A stretch of 64,000 nt of DNA from Alphaproteobacteria bacterium. GTDB lineage: Bacteria > Pseudomonadota > Alphaproteobacteria > Micropepsales > Micropepsaceae. Under the pieces are notes generated by a model. It had not been told where the DNA came from. It saw only the letters and a program-made list of their open reading frames with translations, and searched no databases. This document shows positions 8,783 to 22,043 of the stretch, one piece after another. Every line of letters begins with the position of its first letter. Positions within the stretch are counted from its first letter, which is position 1. Both the position numbers and the translations under genes were made by a program. The stretch covers positions 1 through 64,000 of the forward strand of contig JAHFQC010000008.1 of the NCBI GenBank assembly GCA_023259375.1. Direction: 5' to 3'.

Positions 8783-9871
8783 ATGAGGGGTTTTTGGTTA
8801 AACCGCGGGCTCCTTGCCGCGGGCGTTGTCGTCGGACTGGCGACCGCCTCCGCGTCATTGGCGGCTGAGACAACGGGCCTGACCGTTCAGGCGGCCCGGT
8901 TGGCTGGCGCGTCCGAACTTCCGGTTGTGCTGCCCGACACCGTCGCCCCCCCGAATGTGCTGCGCAATCCGATCGAGGAAATCACCGCCTCCTATGCGTT
9001 CGACGACATGATGGCGCTCGAAACCGGCTACAACGCCGATGTTGCCCGCATGCTCGACCGCTACGCGCCGGGCGCCGATGTCTTTGACGGCCTGTTCTAT
9101 TCGTCCGCGGCGCTGGGTTCGCCTTACGCCGGACTGTCGAGCGGCGGCGATTACATCGGACTGAGGGGCAAGCTCTCGGAAGGCCTGACCTTCTCGTTCG
9201 GGCACGCGTCCTCGTCGCCAGGGCTCAATCGCTACCTGCTCAATGCCGGCAACGCCTATGCCGGGCTCGGCGGCCGCTTGCCGTTCGACCCCCGCTACAC
9301 CCATTCGGTGCTCGCCGGGATGTCATGGAATTTTGCGCGCTGGGGCGGCATTAACCTGACGGCCTCGCAGTCCGATGAGCAGGGCGGTGTGCTCGGGATC
9401 GCCAACACCGCGCTGGGTGGGCGGACCTCGGCCCTCGGCGTGACGGCGCATGTCAGTTTCGGCGGCGGCTGGGTGACGACCGCGAGCTATTCGGAAGGCC
9501 TGACGCAGCTGGCATTGCGGCCCGGCGCGATCGGCTCCAGCACGACGCTCAGGACCGAAGCGTTCGGTGTAGCCGTCGCCAAGCACGGGCTGTTCAAGAA
9601 GAACGACGCTCTTGGTGTTGCCTTTGCCCAGCCGGCGCCCAATTTCGGCACGCCGCTGACGGTCGAAAAGCCGAGTGAGTTGCAGTTCTTCGGGCACGAC
9701 AAGCTGATGTCTTCGATGGCCCAGGAAACCGACATCGAGCTTGGCTATAAGACCTCGTTTTTCGGGGATTCGGTGGCGCTGCAGACTAACGCCTCCTACC
9801 AGATGAACTACGGCGGCATCACCGGACGGGATTCCGTCTCGCTGCTGTCCAAGGCCAAGATCAAATTTTGA
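8783..9871 (+). CDS. Predicted outer-membrane beta-barrel protein, function unknown
   Basis: A 362-residue exported protein with a signal peptide (MRGFWLNRG, a hydrophobic core, ASLAAE; cleavage near residue 27). About 90 residues without a recognised domain follow. Then comes a region of alternating Gly/aromatic/polar strands (YIGLRGKLSEGLTFSFG, GINLTASQSDEQGG, GWVTTASYSEGLTQ). The protein ends in KIKF, a terminal Phe typical of barrels inserted by the Bam machinery. The pattern resembles the barrel part of autotransporter-like proteins, but no passenger domain is visible. I start at the ATG at 8783, which begins the signal peptide, and not at the in-frame ATG at 8678. Confidence 0.6.
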   Translation: MRGFWLNRGLLAAGVVVGLATASASLAAETTGLTVQAARLAGASELPVVLPDTVAPPNVLRNPIEEITASYAFDDMMALETGYNADVARMLDRYAPGADVFDGLFYSSAALGSPYAGLSSGGDYIGLRGKLSEGLTFSFGHASSSPGLNRYLLNAGNAYAGLGGRLPFDPRYTHSVLAGMSWNFARWGGINLTASQSDEQGGVLGIANTALGGRTSALGVTAHVSFGGGWVTTASYSEGLTQLALRPGAIGSSTTLRTEAFGVAVAKHGLFKKNDALGVAFAQPAPNFGTPLTVEKPSELQFFGHDKLMSSMAQETDIELGYKTSFFGDSVALQTNASYQMNYGGITGRDSVSLLSKAKIKF

Positions 9872-9973
9872 TTTAGACGGTCCGTCACCGTAACGGCGCG
9901 TGCGGTTGCTTGCGCGGCGCCGCTTCTGTACAACGCGACCGATCCCAACGCCCCAACCATAAAGGAACTGCCG

Positions 9974-11629
<1,656 letters not shown>

Positions 11630-11651
11630 ACTTTCGTCGATATCGAATAAG

Positions 11652-11680
11652 AAACGGCCCGGTTTTCCGGGCCGTTTTGT
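11652..11680 (+). terminator. Intrinsic terminator after ettA
   Basis: A perfect 11-bp stem AAACGGCCCGG / CCGGGCCGTTT (11652-11662 and 11667-11677) with a TTTT loop, followed by TGTTTTT. It sits 22 bases past the ettA stop. Confidence 0.9.
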
Positions 11681-11754
11681 TTTTGGCCTGACATTGCGTC
11701 GGGAACCGATGACCCGCTCCGCCGTTCGCGTGAACGGAGCCAGCGGAGACCGCG

Positions 11755-12171
11755 ATGAACGACACCTTCGACCTCACACTTGCTCGCGCCATTACTGCGC
11801 CGCCGGCCACCGTGTTCGATGCCTGGCTCGATCCCAACAAGCCGGGCGGGCCGTGGTTCGGGGTCAAGGCGCTGGTGCTGAACGCCGTGCCGGGCGGCTT
11901 CTTTTATCATGCCGTCGAATTCGAAGGGCGCACGTGGGCGCATTACGGGCGCTTCCTGGCGATCGATCGTCCCAACAGGATCGAACACACCTGGGTCTCC
12001 GCCGCGACGCGTGGCCTCGAAACCGTGCTGACCTTGACGTTCGCGGCGAAAGGCGAGGGCACGCTTCTCACCCTCCATCACACCGGCCTGCCCGACGATG
12101 AGATGGGGCGGCGCCACGAAGAAGGGTGGGGCCTCTGCCTCGATGGGCTGCACGACGACTATCAGATGTAA
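11755..12171 (+). CDS. SRPBCC (AHSA1-like) domain protein
   Basis: A 138-residue single-domain START/SRPBCC protein. The opening FDLTLARAITAPPATVFDAWLDP is the usual first strand and helix. HTWVSAATRGLETVLTLTF and the closing EEGWGLCLDGLHDDYQM match the AHSA1/polyketide-cyclase-like family. Such proteins bind hydrophobic ligands, and many sit next to ArsR regulators, but none is adjacent here. No specific function can be read from the sequence. The coding region starts at an ATG after a GGAGACCGCG ribosome-binding stretch. Confidence 0.8.
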   Translation: MNDTFDLTLARAITAPPATVFDAWLDPNKPGGPWFGVKALVLNAVPGGFFYHAVEFEGRTWAHYGRFLAIDRPNRIEHTWVSAATRGLETVLTLTFAAKGEGTLLTLHHTGLPDDEMGRRHEEGWGLCLDGLHDDYQM

Positions 12172-12185
12172 AACACGGCTCTAAA

Positions 12186-12213
12186 CGAAAACGGCCCGGA
12201 TTGCTCCGGGCCG
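12186..12213 (-). terminator. Intrinsic terminator for the minus-strand mlaA-mlaC pair
   Basis: The 9-bp stem CGGCCCGGA / TCCGGGCCG (12192-12200, 12205-12213) is followed on the minus strand by TTTTCGTTT. It lies between two convergent genes. Confidence 0.75.
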
Positions 12214-12254
12214 CTCGCTTGGTAAAAAGATTTCACCGGTCCATTGATTGAACC

Positions 12255-12896
12255 TTAGTGCTGTTGCGCCGCCTTCTGCTTCAGCATGGCGATCAGCGCC
12301 TTCACGTCGCCGTTCTTCTGGCCGAGGTAGGAGGTGAAGTCGTTGCGCTCGAGTTCGCGGATCCACACGCCTTCGACCGAGAAGTCGACCACCATGGTCC
12401 GGCCGTTGACCGTCTGCACACGGAAGTTCACTTCGAACGGCTTAGCGCTCGACTTCTTGGGATCGACGGTCACGGTCTTCACCATGATGTCGTTGGCGCC
12501 GAGCTGATTGGAGCCGGTCACTTTCAGGCTTTGTCCCGAATATTTCGCGAAGTAGGACTGATAGACCGACAGCGCATATTCCTTGAACGCGGCGTCAAAA
12601 GCCGTGAGGTCCTCGGGACTTGCCGAACGGCGATACTGGCCGAGCGTATAGCGGCCGATCGACTGAATGTCGGTGAGGCCGAGCAGGAAGTTCTGGAATT
12701 CCGTCTTCTTCTGGTCTTTCGACGATGCCGTGTTGTTCAGGATGCCCATGGCTTTCTGAACGTTGTCGGCGATGAACTGCTCGGCGGGGCTCGCCGCTTC
12801 GGCGCGTCCCATCGAAAGGCCGAGGCTGAGTACCAGCGCCGCCACGAAACTGAACGTCGCCAGGATAAATTTGTAAGGTTTGGTCATACCGCGCAT
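12255..12896 (-). CDS. MlaC/Ttg2 family periplasmic phospholipid-binding protein
   Basis: A 213-residue exported protein (signal peptide through about residue 35, ending GRAEA before ASPAEQFI). MlaC/HpnM-family features follow: IQSIGRYTLGQYRR, AFKEYALSVYQSYFAKYSGQ and FSVEGVWIRELERNDFTSYL. MlaC-type proteins shuttle lipid between an outer-membrane MlaA and an inner-membrane complex. I prefer the ATG at 12896, which has AGGGA eight bases upstream; the ATG at 12887 is the alternative. It is 73 bases downstream of a second mlaA on the same strand. No MlaFEDB transporter genes are in the window. Confidence 0.87.
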   Translation of the reverse strand: MRGMTKPYKFILATFSFVAALVLSLGLSMGRAEAASPAEQFIADNVQKAMGILNNTASSKDQKKTEFQNFLLGLTDIQSIGRYTLGQYRRSASPEDLTAFDAAFKEYALSVYQSYFAKYSGQSLKVTGSNQLGANDIMVKTVTVDPKKSSAKPFEVNFRVQTVNGRTMVVDFSVEGVWIRELERNDFTSYLGQKNGDVKALIAMLKQKAAQQH

Positions 12897-12969
12897 CCGA
12901 ATAATCCCTGCCCGTGTTCGCCAGGAGAGGTAATGCTCGCTCGCCCATATGGCAAGTTCGTGGCGGTAT

Positions 12970-13671
12970 TTACTCGTCGGTTGAGGGCATTCCGTTACGG
13001 ATTTGATACGCCCGGTTCTGGCGGTAGAGGCTGCGCGCCGTGGCATAGAAGTCGAGCGAGTTGCGCTCGATGCCGTCGAGGGTTTCCAGGTTGCGGGCGC
13101 GGGTGTCGACGATGTTCAGATACATGCGGACGCCCTCCCACATCACGTGCCGCTTGAACTTGATGTAAGTGACCGGATCCAAACCAACATCCGCGAGCCG
13201 TCCGACCGCATCGCGCGGGTTGGAGGGACCGAGCAGCGGCAGCATCAGATAAGGCCCGTCGCCGACGCCCCAGACGGCCAGAGTCTGGCCGAAGTCTTCG
13301 TCATGCGACTCAATCCCAAACCCGGTGGCGACGTCGATCAAACCGCCGAGGCCGATGGTCGAGTTGATCAGAAAACGCCCCGTCATGGTGCCGGCGCGGC
13401 TCGCTTCGGCCTGCAGCAGGTCGTTCGCCACGACCACCGGAGCGTGCAGGTTGTCGAGCGTGCTGCGCAGGGAATCCCGTACCACTTCCGGGACATAGGT
13501 CTGGTAGCGCTCGGCCGTCGGTTTGAGGAAGGTGCGGTCGACCATGAGATTGAAATCGAAAATCTCGCGGTTGGTCGCCTCATAAGGGTCGTTCACCCCG
13601 GCAGGGTCCGCCGGGCTGGCACAGCCGCCAAGGAGCACCCCCGCGACAACGAGAAAAGCCAATAAGCGCAT
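12970..13671 (-). CDS. mlaA: MlaA/VacJ family outer-membrane lipoprotein (second copy)
   Basis: A 233-residue lipoprotein with signal MRLLAFLVVAGVLLGGC (lipobox LLGGC, Cys17). The MlaA core reads DPYEATNREIFDFNLMVDR, then INSTIGLGGLIDVATGFG, DEDFGQTLAVWG and GPYLMLPLLGPSNPRD. It shares the family blocks with the copy at 7490-8332 but lacks that copy's Pro/Ala-rich tail. I start at the ATG at 13671, the lipoprotein signal; an earlier ATG adds unrelated residues. It is first in an operon with the MlaC-like gene and divergent from the ArsR-methyltransferase gene. It probably serves general phospholipid asymmetry, in contrast to the hopanoid-locus copy. Confidence 0.9.
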   Translation of the reverse strand: MRLLAFLVVAGVLLGGCASPADPAGVNDPYEATNREIFDFNLMVDRTFLKPTAERYQTYVPEVVRDSLRSTLDNLHAPVVVANDLLQAEASRAGTMTGRFLINSTIGLGGLIDVATGFGIESHDEDFGQTLAVWGVGDGPYLMLPLLGPSNPRDAVGRLADVGLDPVTYIKFKRHVMWEGVRMYLNIVDTRARNLETLDGIERNSLDFYATARSLYRQNRAYQIRNGMPSTDE

Positions 13672-13742
13672 AATGTTAGCGGTATCTTCCCTGCGCGGGA
13701 ATCGCCCCCCGAAAGCGCTATTGGTCCCAGGTTTCGGGGGTC

Positions 13743-13786
13743 TTGCACAGGCGGTCAAACGAAGCATATAAAGATATGTTTATATG
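13743..13786 (+). promoter_or_regulatory. Promoter with overlapping palindromic operator for the methionine operon
   Basis: TTGCAC (13743-13748), an 18-base spacer and TATAAA (13767-13772) form a good sigma-70 promoter. The -10 hexamer lies inside the left arm of an inverted repeat: CATATAAA (13765-13772), six-base spacer GATATG, TTTATATG (13779-13786). The 22-bp site is palindromic at 10 of 11 pairs. A dimeric ArsR-type repressor bound here would block RNA polymerase. ArsR-family SahR regulators of the SAM cycle are known in Proteobacteria; that this is such a site is inferred. Confidence 0.7.
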
Positions 13787-13801
13787 TTGCAGGACCCTTC
13801 C

Positions 13802-14770
13802 ATGGACTGGCTTGTCGCAATGCTGCGTGCCGCCGGCGACCCGACTCGGTTGCGCCTGCTCCTGCTGCTGCGCCAGGCGGAACTGACGGTTTCCGAGCTG
13901 ATCGAGATCATCGGCCAAAGCCAGCCGCGGGTCAGCCGCCATCTCAAGCTATTATGCAGCGCCGGCCTGATCGCCCGCTTCAAGGAAGGCAGCTGGGTGT
14001 TCTATCGCGCGACCGACGAAGGCAAAGGCGCGGCCCTGGGCGCCGCCTTGGCCGATCTCTTGCCCGGACCGCCGGAAGCCGATCTGAAGCGCCTCGCCGC
14101 CGTGCGCGAGAAGCGGGCCGCCGAAGCCGCTGCATACTTCAAAGCCAATGCCTCGGAATGGGGCCGCATCCGTTCGCTGCATGCTCCCGAGCGCGACGTG
14201 GAGGACGCGATTCTACGCCATCTGGCGGCGGCGCCGATCGATCAGCTACTCGACGCCGGCACCGGCACGGGCCGGATGCTGGAACTCTTGGCGCCGCATG
14301 CCAAGCGCGCGGTCGGCATCGATACCAGCCCCGAAATGCTGGCCATCGCCCGCGACAGGCTCTTGCGCGGCACGCTGCCGAACTGCCAGGTCCGGCTTGG
14401 CGATACGTATCGCCTGCCGTTCGACGCCGGTGGCGCCGCGGCTGGGTTCGACGTCGTCCTGTTCCATCAGGTTCTTCATTACCTCGATGATCCGGCGGCG
14501 GCCGTGGCCGAAGGGGCGCGGGTTCTGAAGCGCGGCGGGCGTCTGCTAATTGCTGACTTCGCGCCGCACAGCCTCGAATTCTTGCGCGACGACTACGCCC
14601 ACCGCCGACTCGGCTTCTCCGACAAAGAGGTGCAGGGCTGGTTCGCGCAAGCGGGTCTCAAGCTGGTGGCGGCCGAAGCCATCGCCCCGCATACCGATTC
14701 CAAGGAACAACTCATCGTGCAGATTTGGCTCGGACAAAGTCCCGCGGCCACATTGGGAGTGGCGGCATGA
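13802..14770 (+). CDS. ArsR-family winged-helix regulator fused to a SAM-dependent methyltransferase domain
   Basis: A 322-residue two-domain protein. Residues 1-75 are an ArsR-type winged helix (ELTVSELIEIIGQSQPRVSR). Residues 110-310 are a class I methyltransferase fold with motif I LLDAGTGTGRMLELL (149-163) and a GIDTSPEML acidic loop. SAM/SAH binding by the second domain probably makes this a sensor of methylation status (inference). I prefer the ATG at 13802 (MDWLVAMLRAAGDPTR), with AGGA seven bases upstream; the in-frame ATG at 13784 lies inside the palindromic operator. Its stop overlaps the metF start (ATGA), so metF and metH are cotranscribed with it. Confidence 0.9.
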   Translation: MDWLVAMLRAAGDPTRLRLLLLLRQAELTVSELIEIIGQSQPRVSRHLKLLCSAGLIARFKEGSWVFYRATDEGKGAALGAALADLLPGPPEADLKRLAAVREKRAAEAAAYFKANASEWGRIRSLHAPERDVEDAILRHLAAAPIDQLLDAGTGTGRMLELLAPHAKRAVGIDTSPEMLAIARDRLLRGTLPNCQVRLGDTYRLPFDAGGAAAGFDVVLFHQVLHYLDDPAAAVAEGARVLKRGGRLLIADFAPHSLEFLRDDYAHRRLGFSDKEVQGWFAQAGLKLVAAEAIAPHTDSKEQLIVQIWLGQSPAATLGVAA

Positions 14771-15641
14771 GCTTGAAAGACATTTTCTCCACCGAACGGC
14801 CGATCAGTGTGTCGTTCGAGTTCTCGCCGCCCAAGACGGCCGAGATGGAGACGCAGCTCTGGACCTGCATCAAACGCCTGGAGCCGCTCGGGCCGTCTTT
14901 CGTTTCAGTCACGTACGGTGCTGGCGGGTCGACCCGCGACCGCACCCACGCCACGGTCAAGCGGATGGTGCAGGAGACCAAACTCAAGCCCGCGGCGCAT
15001 CTGACCTGTGTCGGTTCGCCGAAATCCGAGATTGATGAAATCGTGCGCCTGTACTGGGACGCCGGCGTGCGCCACATCGTGGCTTTGCGCGGCGACATGC
15101 CCGGTATGGCCCAGCCCTATCAGCCGCATCCTGAAGGCTATGCGTCGACGCCCGACCTCATCCGCGGCATCCGCGCCATCGGAGATTTCCAGGTCAGCGT
15201 GTCGTGCTATCCCGAGAAACATCCGGAATCGCCGTCGCTGGAGCACGATCTCGATCTTCTGAAAAAGAAGGTCGACGCCGGCGCCGTCCGCGCCATTACG
15301 CAGTTCTGCTTTTCGGCCGAGACGCTGGCGCGCTTCCGCGACCGTGCCGACCGCTGGGGCATTTCGGTGCCGATCGTGCCCGGCCTGATGCCGACCACCA
15401 ATTTCAAAGGCATCCGCAACATGTCGGTCCGTTGCGGCGCGCAGGTTCCGTCATGGCTGGCCGCGCTTTATGAAGGCCTCGACCACGATGCTGATAGCCG
15501 CCGCATCGTCGCCTCGGCCGTGCTGGCCGAGCAGGTGAGCGAACTGCACGCCTATGGCTTCGAGCAGTTCCATTTCTATACCCTCAACCAGGCGGATCTT
15601 ACGTATGCCACCTGCCGCATTCTTGGCGTAAAGGACACCTT

Positions 15642-15645
<4 letters not shown>
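14767..15645 (+). CDS. metF: Methylenetetrahydrofolate reductase
   Basis: A 292-residue TIM-barrel flavoprotein that reduces 5,10-methylene-THF to 5-methyl-THF, the methyl donor for MetH. Family signatures are [13 protein letters not shown] near the N-terminus, [13 protein letters not shown], the substrate region ALRGD and [26 protein letters not shown], with FCFSAETL and [12 protein letters not shown] further on. It starts at the ATG overlapping the upstream stop and ends with a four-base ATGA overlap into metH, so translation of the three genes is coupled. Confidence 0.95.
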
Positions 15646-19337
<3,692 letters not shown>

Positions 19338-19964
19338 CTACTTCCGTTCGCTCCACGCCAGCCGCACGGCAAGGCCCAGCATCACGCTGGCGCTGATCCA
19401 GCCCATGATGCGGCCGACAATCGGATTGGCCTTCAGCCGCTCCGATAGCTTGCCGCCGCCGAAAGCGACGATCGCGTTCACCGTGGTGCCGGAGATCGAG
19501 AAGCAGGTGCCGAGGATCATGATCTGCAGCCATACCGGCCCTGTTTGCGGATTCACGAACTGCGGCAGGAAGGCGATGAAGAAGATCGCCACTTTGGGAT
19601 TGAAGATGTTGGTGACGAAGCCCTGGCGGAACGCCGTCCTGACGCTTTCTTCGGCGCTCATCTCGGAAAGTTTCGGCGGATTGCGGATCATACCGATGGC
19701 GATCCAGACGAGATAAGCCGCACCGGCATAGCGCACCACGTCGTAAGCGAGCGGGAACGCCGCGAACAGCGCCGCCAGTCCGAACGCCGCCAGCGTCATA
19801 TGAAACACGATCGTGGCGATACCGATGCCGAGTGCCGCCGCCACGCCGGCACGGGTGCCGCGATGGGTCGCCTGCGCCAGCACGAAGGTCATGTCGGGCC
19901 CCGGCGTGACGTTGAGCGCCAACGCTCCGGCCATGAAAATCAGGAACGTGTCGAGGTGGGGCAT
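19338..19964 (-). CDS. LysE/RhtB family amino-acid exporter
   Basis: A 208-residue membrane protein with about six hydrophobic segments. The N-terminal family signature is NVTPGPDMTFVLAQATHRGTRAG and the conserved GFVTNIFNPKVAIFFIAFLPQFV follows near residue 120. LysE/RhtB proteins export amino acids or their analogues. Location beside metH invites the idea of methionine/homocysteine export, but it is convergent with metH and not in its operon, so the substrate is unknown. There are no bases between its stop and that of metH. Confidence 0.88.
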   Translation of the reverse strand: MPHLDTFLIFMAGALALNVTPGPDMTFVLAQATHRGTRAGVAAALGIGIATIVFHMTLAAFGLAALFAAFPLAYDVVRYAGAAYLVWIAIGMIRNPPKLSEMSAEESVRTAFRQGFVTNIFNPKVAIFFIAFLPQFVNPQTGPVWLQIMILGTCFSISGTTVNAIVAFGGGKLSERLKANPIVGRIMGWISASVMLGLAVRLAWSERK

Positions 19965-20031
19965 GGGGCGCGCCTGTCAGTGTGCAAAACGGTTTTCCGA
20001 CGAGGCGCGCGACGAAATCAAGAACCTGCGC

Positions 20032-20595
20032 CTAGGGATGACCAAACTTTACCGTGATCGAGGACGACGCCAGTGCGTTCTTGCGGATTGCGGCATCGAC
20101 CTTGGCCATCGTGTCGCCCGCGCCGAGCCCGAGCTTGTCGACCTTCAGCGCATAGACGGTGAAGATGTAGCGATGCGGTTTGCCGGGCGGTGGTGCGGAG
20201 CCGCCGTAACCTGGCTGACCGAAATCGGTCATCGATTGGACAGAACCGGGCGGCATGCTGCCGGCGCTGGCGTTTTCGGCGAGGCCGGTCGTGGTGGCAG
20301 GAATGTCGAACGCCAGCCAATGCCACCAGCCGCCGGGGCGTGGAGCGTCGGGGCTCGGCGCATCGGGATCGTGACAGGTGATCGCGAAGCTCTTAGTGCC
20401 GGCCGGTGTGCCGCTCCAGGCAAAGGCGGGCGAGTGGTTCTGGCCGTGATGTCCCATGCCGTTGAAGACATGCGCCATCGGCATGGTGCCGCCCTCGACG
20501 AGGGTCGGGGAAGTGAGTTTGAACGGGGCTGCAGATGCGCTCATCGAGGCCACCATCATCAATCCGGCCAGCGTCAGGATCATGCGTGTAATCAT
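20032..20595 (-). CDS. YbhB/YbcL family (PEBP-like) exported protein
   Basis: A 187-residue protein with a cleavable signal peptide (MITRMILTLAGLMMVASMSASA). The PEBP fold follows: HSPAFAWSGTPAGTKSFAITCHDPDAP, then GGWWHWLAFDIPA, and PPPGKPHRYIFTVYALKV with the conserved PH-RY anion-binding site. YbhB/YbcL proteins are periplasmic or cytosolic and their bacterial role is poorly defined. The mature protein is expected in the periplasm. No operon partner is evident. Confidence 0.88.
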   Translation of the reverse strand: MITRMILTLAGLMMVASMSASAAPFKLTSPTLVEGGTMPMAHVFNGMGHHGQNHSPAFAWSGTPAGTKSFAITCHDPDAPSPDAPRPGGWWHWLAFDIPATTTGLAENASAGSMPPGSVQSMTDFGQPGYGGSAPPPGKPHRYIFTVYALKVDKLGLGAGDTMAKVDAAIRKNALASSSITVKFGHP

Positions 20596-20654
20596 GCGCG
20601 TGGGGTCCGGGGGTTCGCAAAGGATACTAGCGCGGACGTAGAACCCTGAAAACT

Positions 20655-20696
20655 CATGAGGCGGCCGGCGCGTTCCCGCGCCGTAGCCGCCTCATG
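20655..20696. terminator. Long perfect hairpin downstream of dcd
   Basis: The outer stem CATGAGGCGGC / GCCGCCTCATG (20655-20665, 20686-20696) and inner stem CGGCGCG / CGCGCCG (20666-20672, 20677-20683) are joined by loop TTCC and a TA bulge. Reading the minus strand, the hairpin is followed by AGTTTTC, so it could terminate the dcd operon. The T-run is short, and a mobile palindrome or leader structure is possible. The rest of 20596-20860 shows nothing I can call. Confidence 0.5.
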
Positions 20697-20860
20697 CTGC
20701 CCCCTTCAATGCGGACCCTCCGCGGAGCTCTTGCCCCTTCGTCGAATAATCCGCGGCGGGACGAATAAGTCCAAACTCGCACCGCTTTCGCAACGGGCTC
20801 TGCCGTCTCACCTGTCGGGTTTGCGACCGCTTGTGGATTCGGCGCAACAACTCGCGAAGG

Positions 20861-22012
20861 TTAATCGGTGAAGTGTTTAGAAAGCTTCAAACCTTGGCGC
20901 TGGTAATGCGAGCCGATGCCTTCGCCATAGGCCTCTGCCGGAACTTCGGTCAGCCGTTCGAACACCAGCCTGCCGATGGTCTGGCCGTGTTCCAGGATGA
21001 AGGGAACTTCGTGGCTGCGCACTTCCAGGACCGCACGGGCCGATGGCGGCCGGCCTTGCGTGTAACCAAAGCCGGGATCGAAGAAGCCGGCGTAATGGAC
21101 GCGGAACTCGCCCACCAGCGGATTGAACGGCACCATTTCGGCAGCGTATTCCGGCGGAATGGCGACGGCTTCCCGTGATGCGAGAATATAGAACTCGTCG
21201 GGATCGAGAACGATGTTGCCCGATTTCGAGGGCTCGATCGGGTCCCAGAAATCGTGCGGATCGAGAATGCCGCGCTTGTCGATGTCGATGATGTTGGTGT
21301 GATGCTTGGCGCGCCAGCCGATCTGGCGGCTATCTGCGGGGCCGTTGAGATCGACCGACAGGCCGAGTCCGCCGTCGATATTGGGCTCGCAATCGACCAG
21401 CGGGCTTTCCGCATGCAGACGGCGCAATTGCGTGTCGGTGAACTGCGGGTTACCGCGCCGCACGCGCAACTGGTTGAGCCGGGAGCCCTTGCGCACCAGG
21501 ACCGGGAATGTCCGTGGACTGATTTCCGCGTACAGCGGGCCCTTGTAGCCGGTTTCGACGCGATCGAAGCTCTGCGCCCGGTCGGTGATCAGGCGAGTGA
21601 AGACATCGAGCCGTCCGGTCGAGCTTTTCGGATTGGCGATGCCGGAAACGCGGAAGGAGAATTCGGCGCTTTCCAGCAGCGGCACGACGTAAACGCAGCC
21701 GGTTTCCAGCACCGCGCCGTTGGAGATGTCGATCTCGTGCAGCACTGCGTTGTTGAGCTTCTCCGCCACGGTGGCGTTGGGTCCCGGCAGAAAACTCGCG
21801 CGCACCCGCCAGGCAACCGGACCGAGGCGCAGGTCGACGCTCGCCGGCTGGATTTGGGCGTCGTCGAATTCTTCCGCAGCGACGACTTCCCGCCGCGCCC
21901 GGATCAGGCGCTTCAGGACATGGCCGGGCAGGATGCCGGTCGAATGTTTGCCATAGCTCTCCGGCTCGTCGGCAGCGAACAGGGTCTCGTCGGGATTTTC
22001 GGTCGTCGTCAT
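20861..22012 (-). CDS. dcd: 2'-deoxycytidine 5'-triphosphate deaminase (double-length alphaproteobacterial type)
   Basis: A 383-residue protein, about twice the length of E. coli Dcd. It contains two dUTPase/Dcd-like jelly-roll repeats: the first with QPASVDLRLGPVAWRVRASF and IANPKSSTGRLDVFTRLITDRAQSFDRV, the second with ILDPDEFYILASREAVAIPPEYAAEMV and FDPGFGYTQG. Dcd makes dUTP from dCTP for dTMP synthesis. This long form is standard in alphaproteobacteria. It lies 31 bases after the dinG-like helicase gene on the same strand, so a shared transcript is likely. Confidence 0.9.
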   Translation of the reverse strand: MTTTENPDETLFAADEPESYGKHSTGILPGHVLKRLIRARREVVAAEEFDDAQIQPASVDLRLGPVAWRVRASFLPGPNATVAEKLNNAVLHEIDISNGAVLETGCVYVVPLLESAEFSFRVSGIANPKSSTGRLDVFTRLITDRAQSFDRVETGYKGPLYAEISPRTFPVLVRKGSRLNQLRVRRGNPQFTDTQLRRLHAESPLVDCEPNIDGGLGLSVDLNGPADSRQIGWRAKHHTNIIDIDKRGILDPHDFWDPIEPSKSGNIVLDPDEFYILASREAVAIPPEYAAEMVPFNPLVGEFRVHYAGFFDPGFGYTQGRPPSARAVLEVRSHEVPFILEHGQTIGRLVFERLTEVPAEAYGEGIGSHYQRQGLKLSKHFTD

Positions 22013-22043
22013 GGCCGGAACCTATCGTGCCGGACCGCCTCCG

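Noticed and set aside
13784..13801. Upstream start of the ArsR-methyltransferase protein
   Set aside because: This ATG is inside the palindromic operator and has no ribosome-binding site; family members begin at the MDW position.
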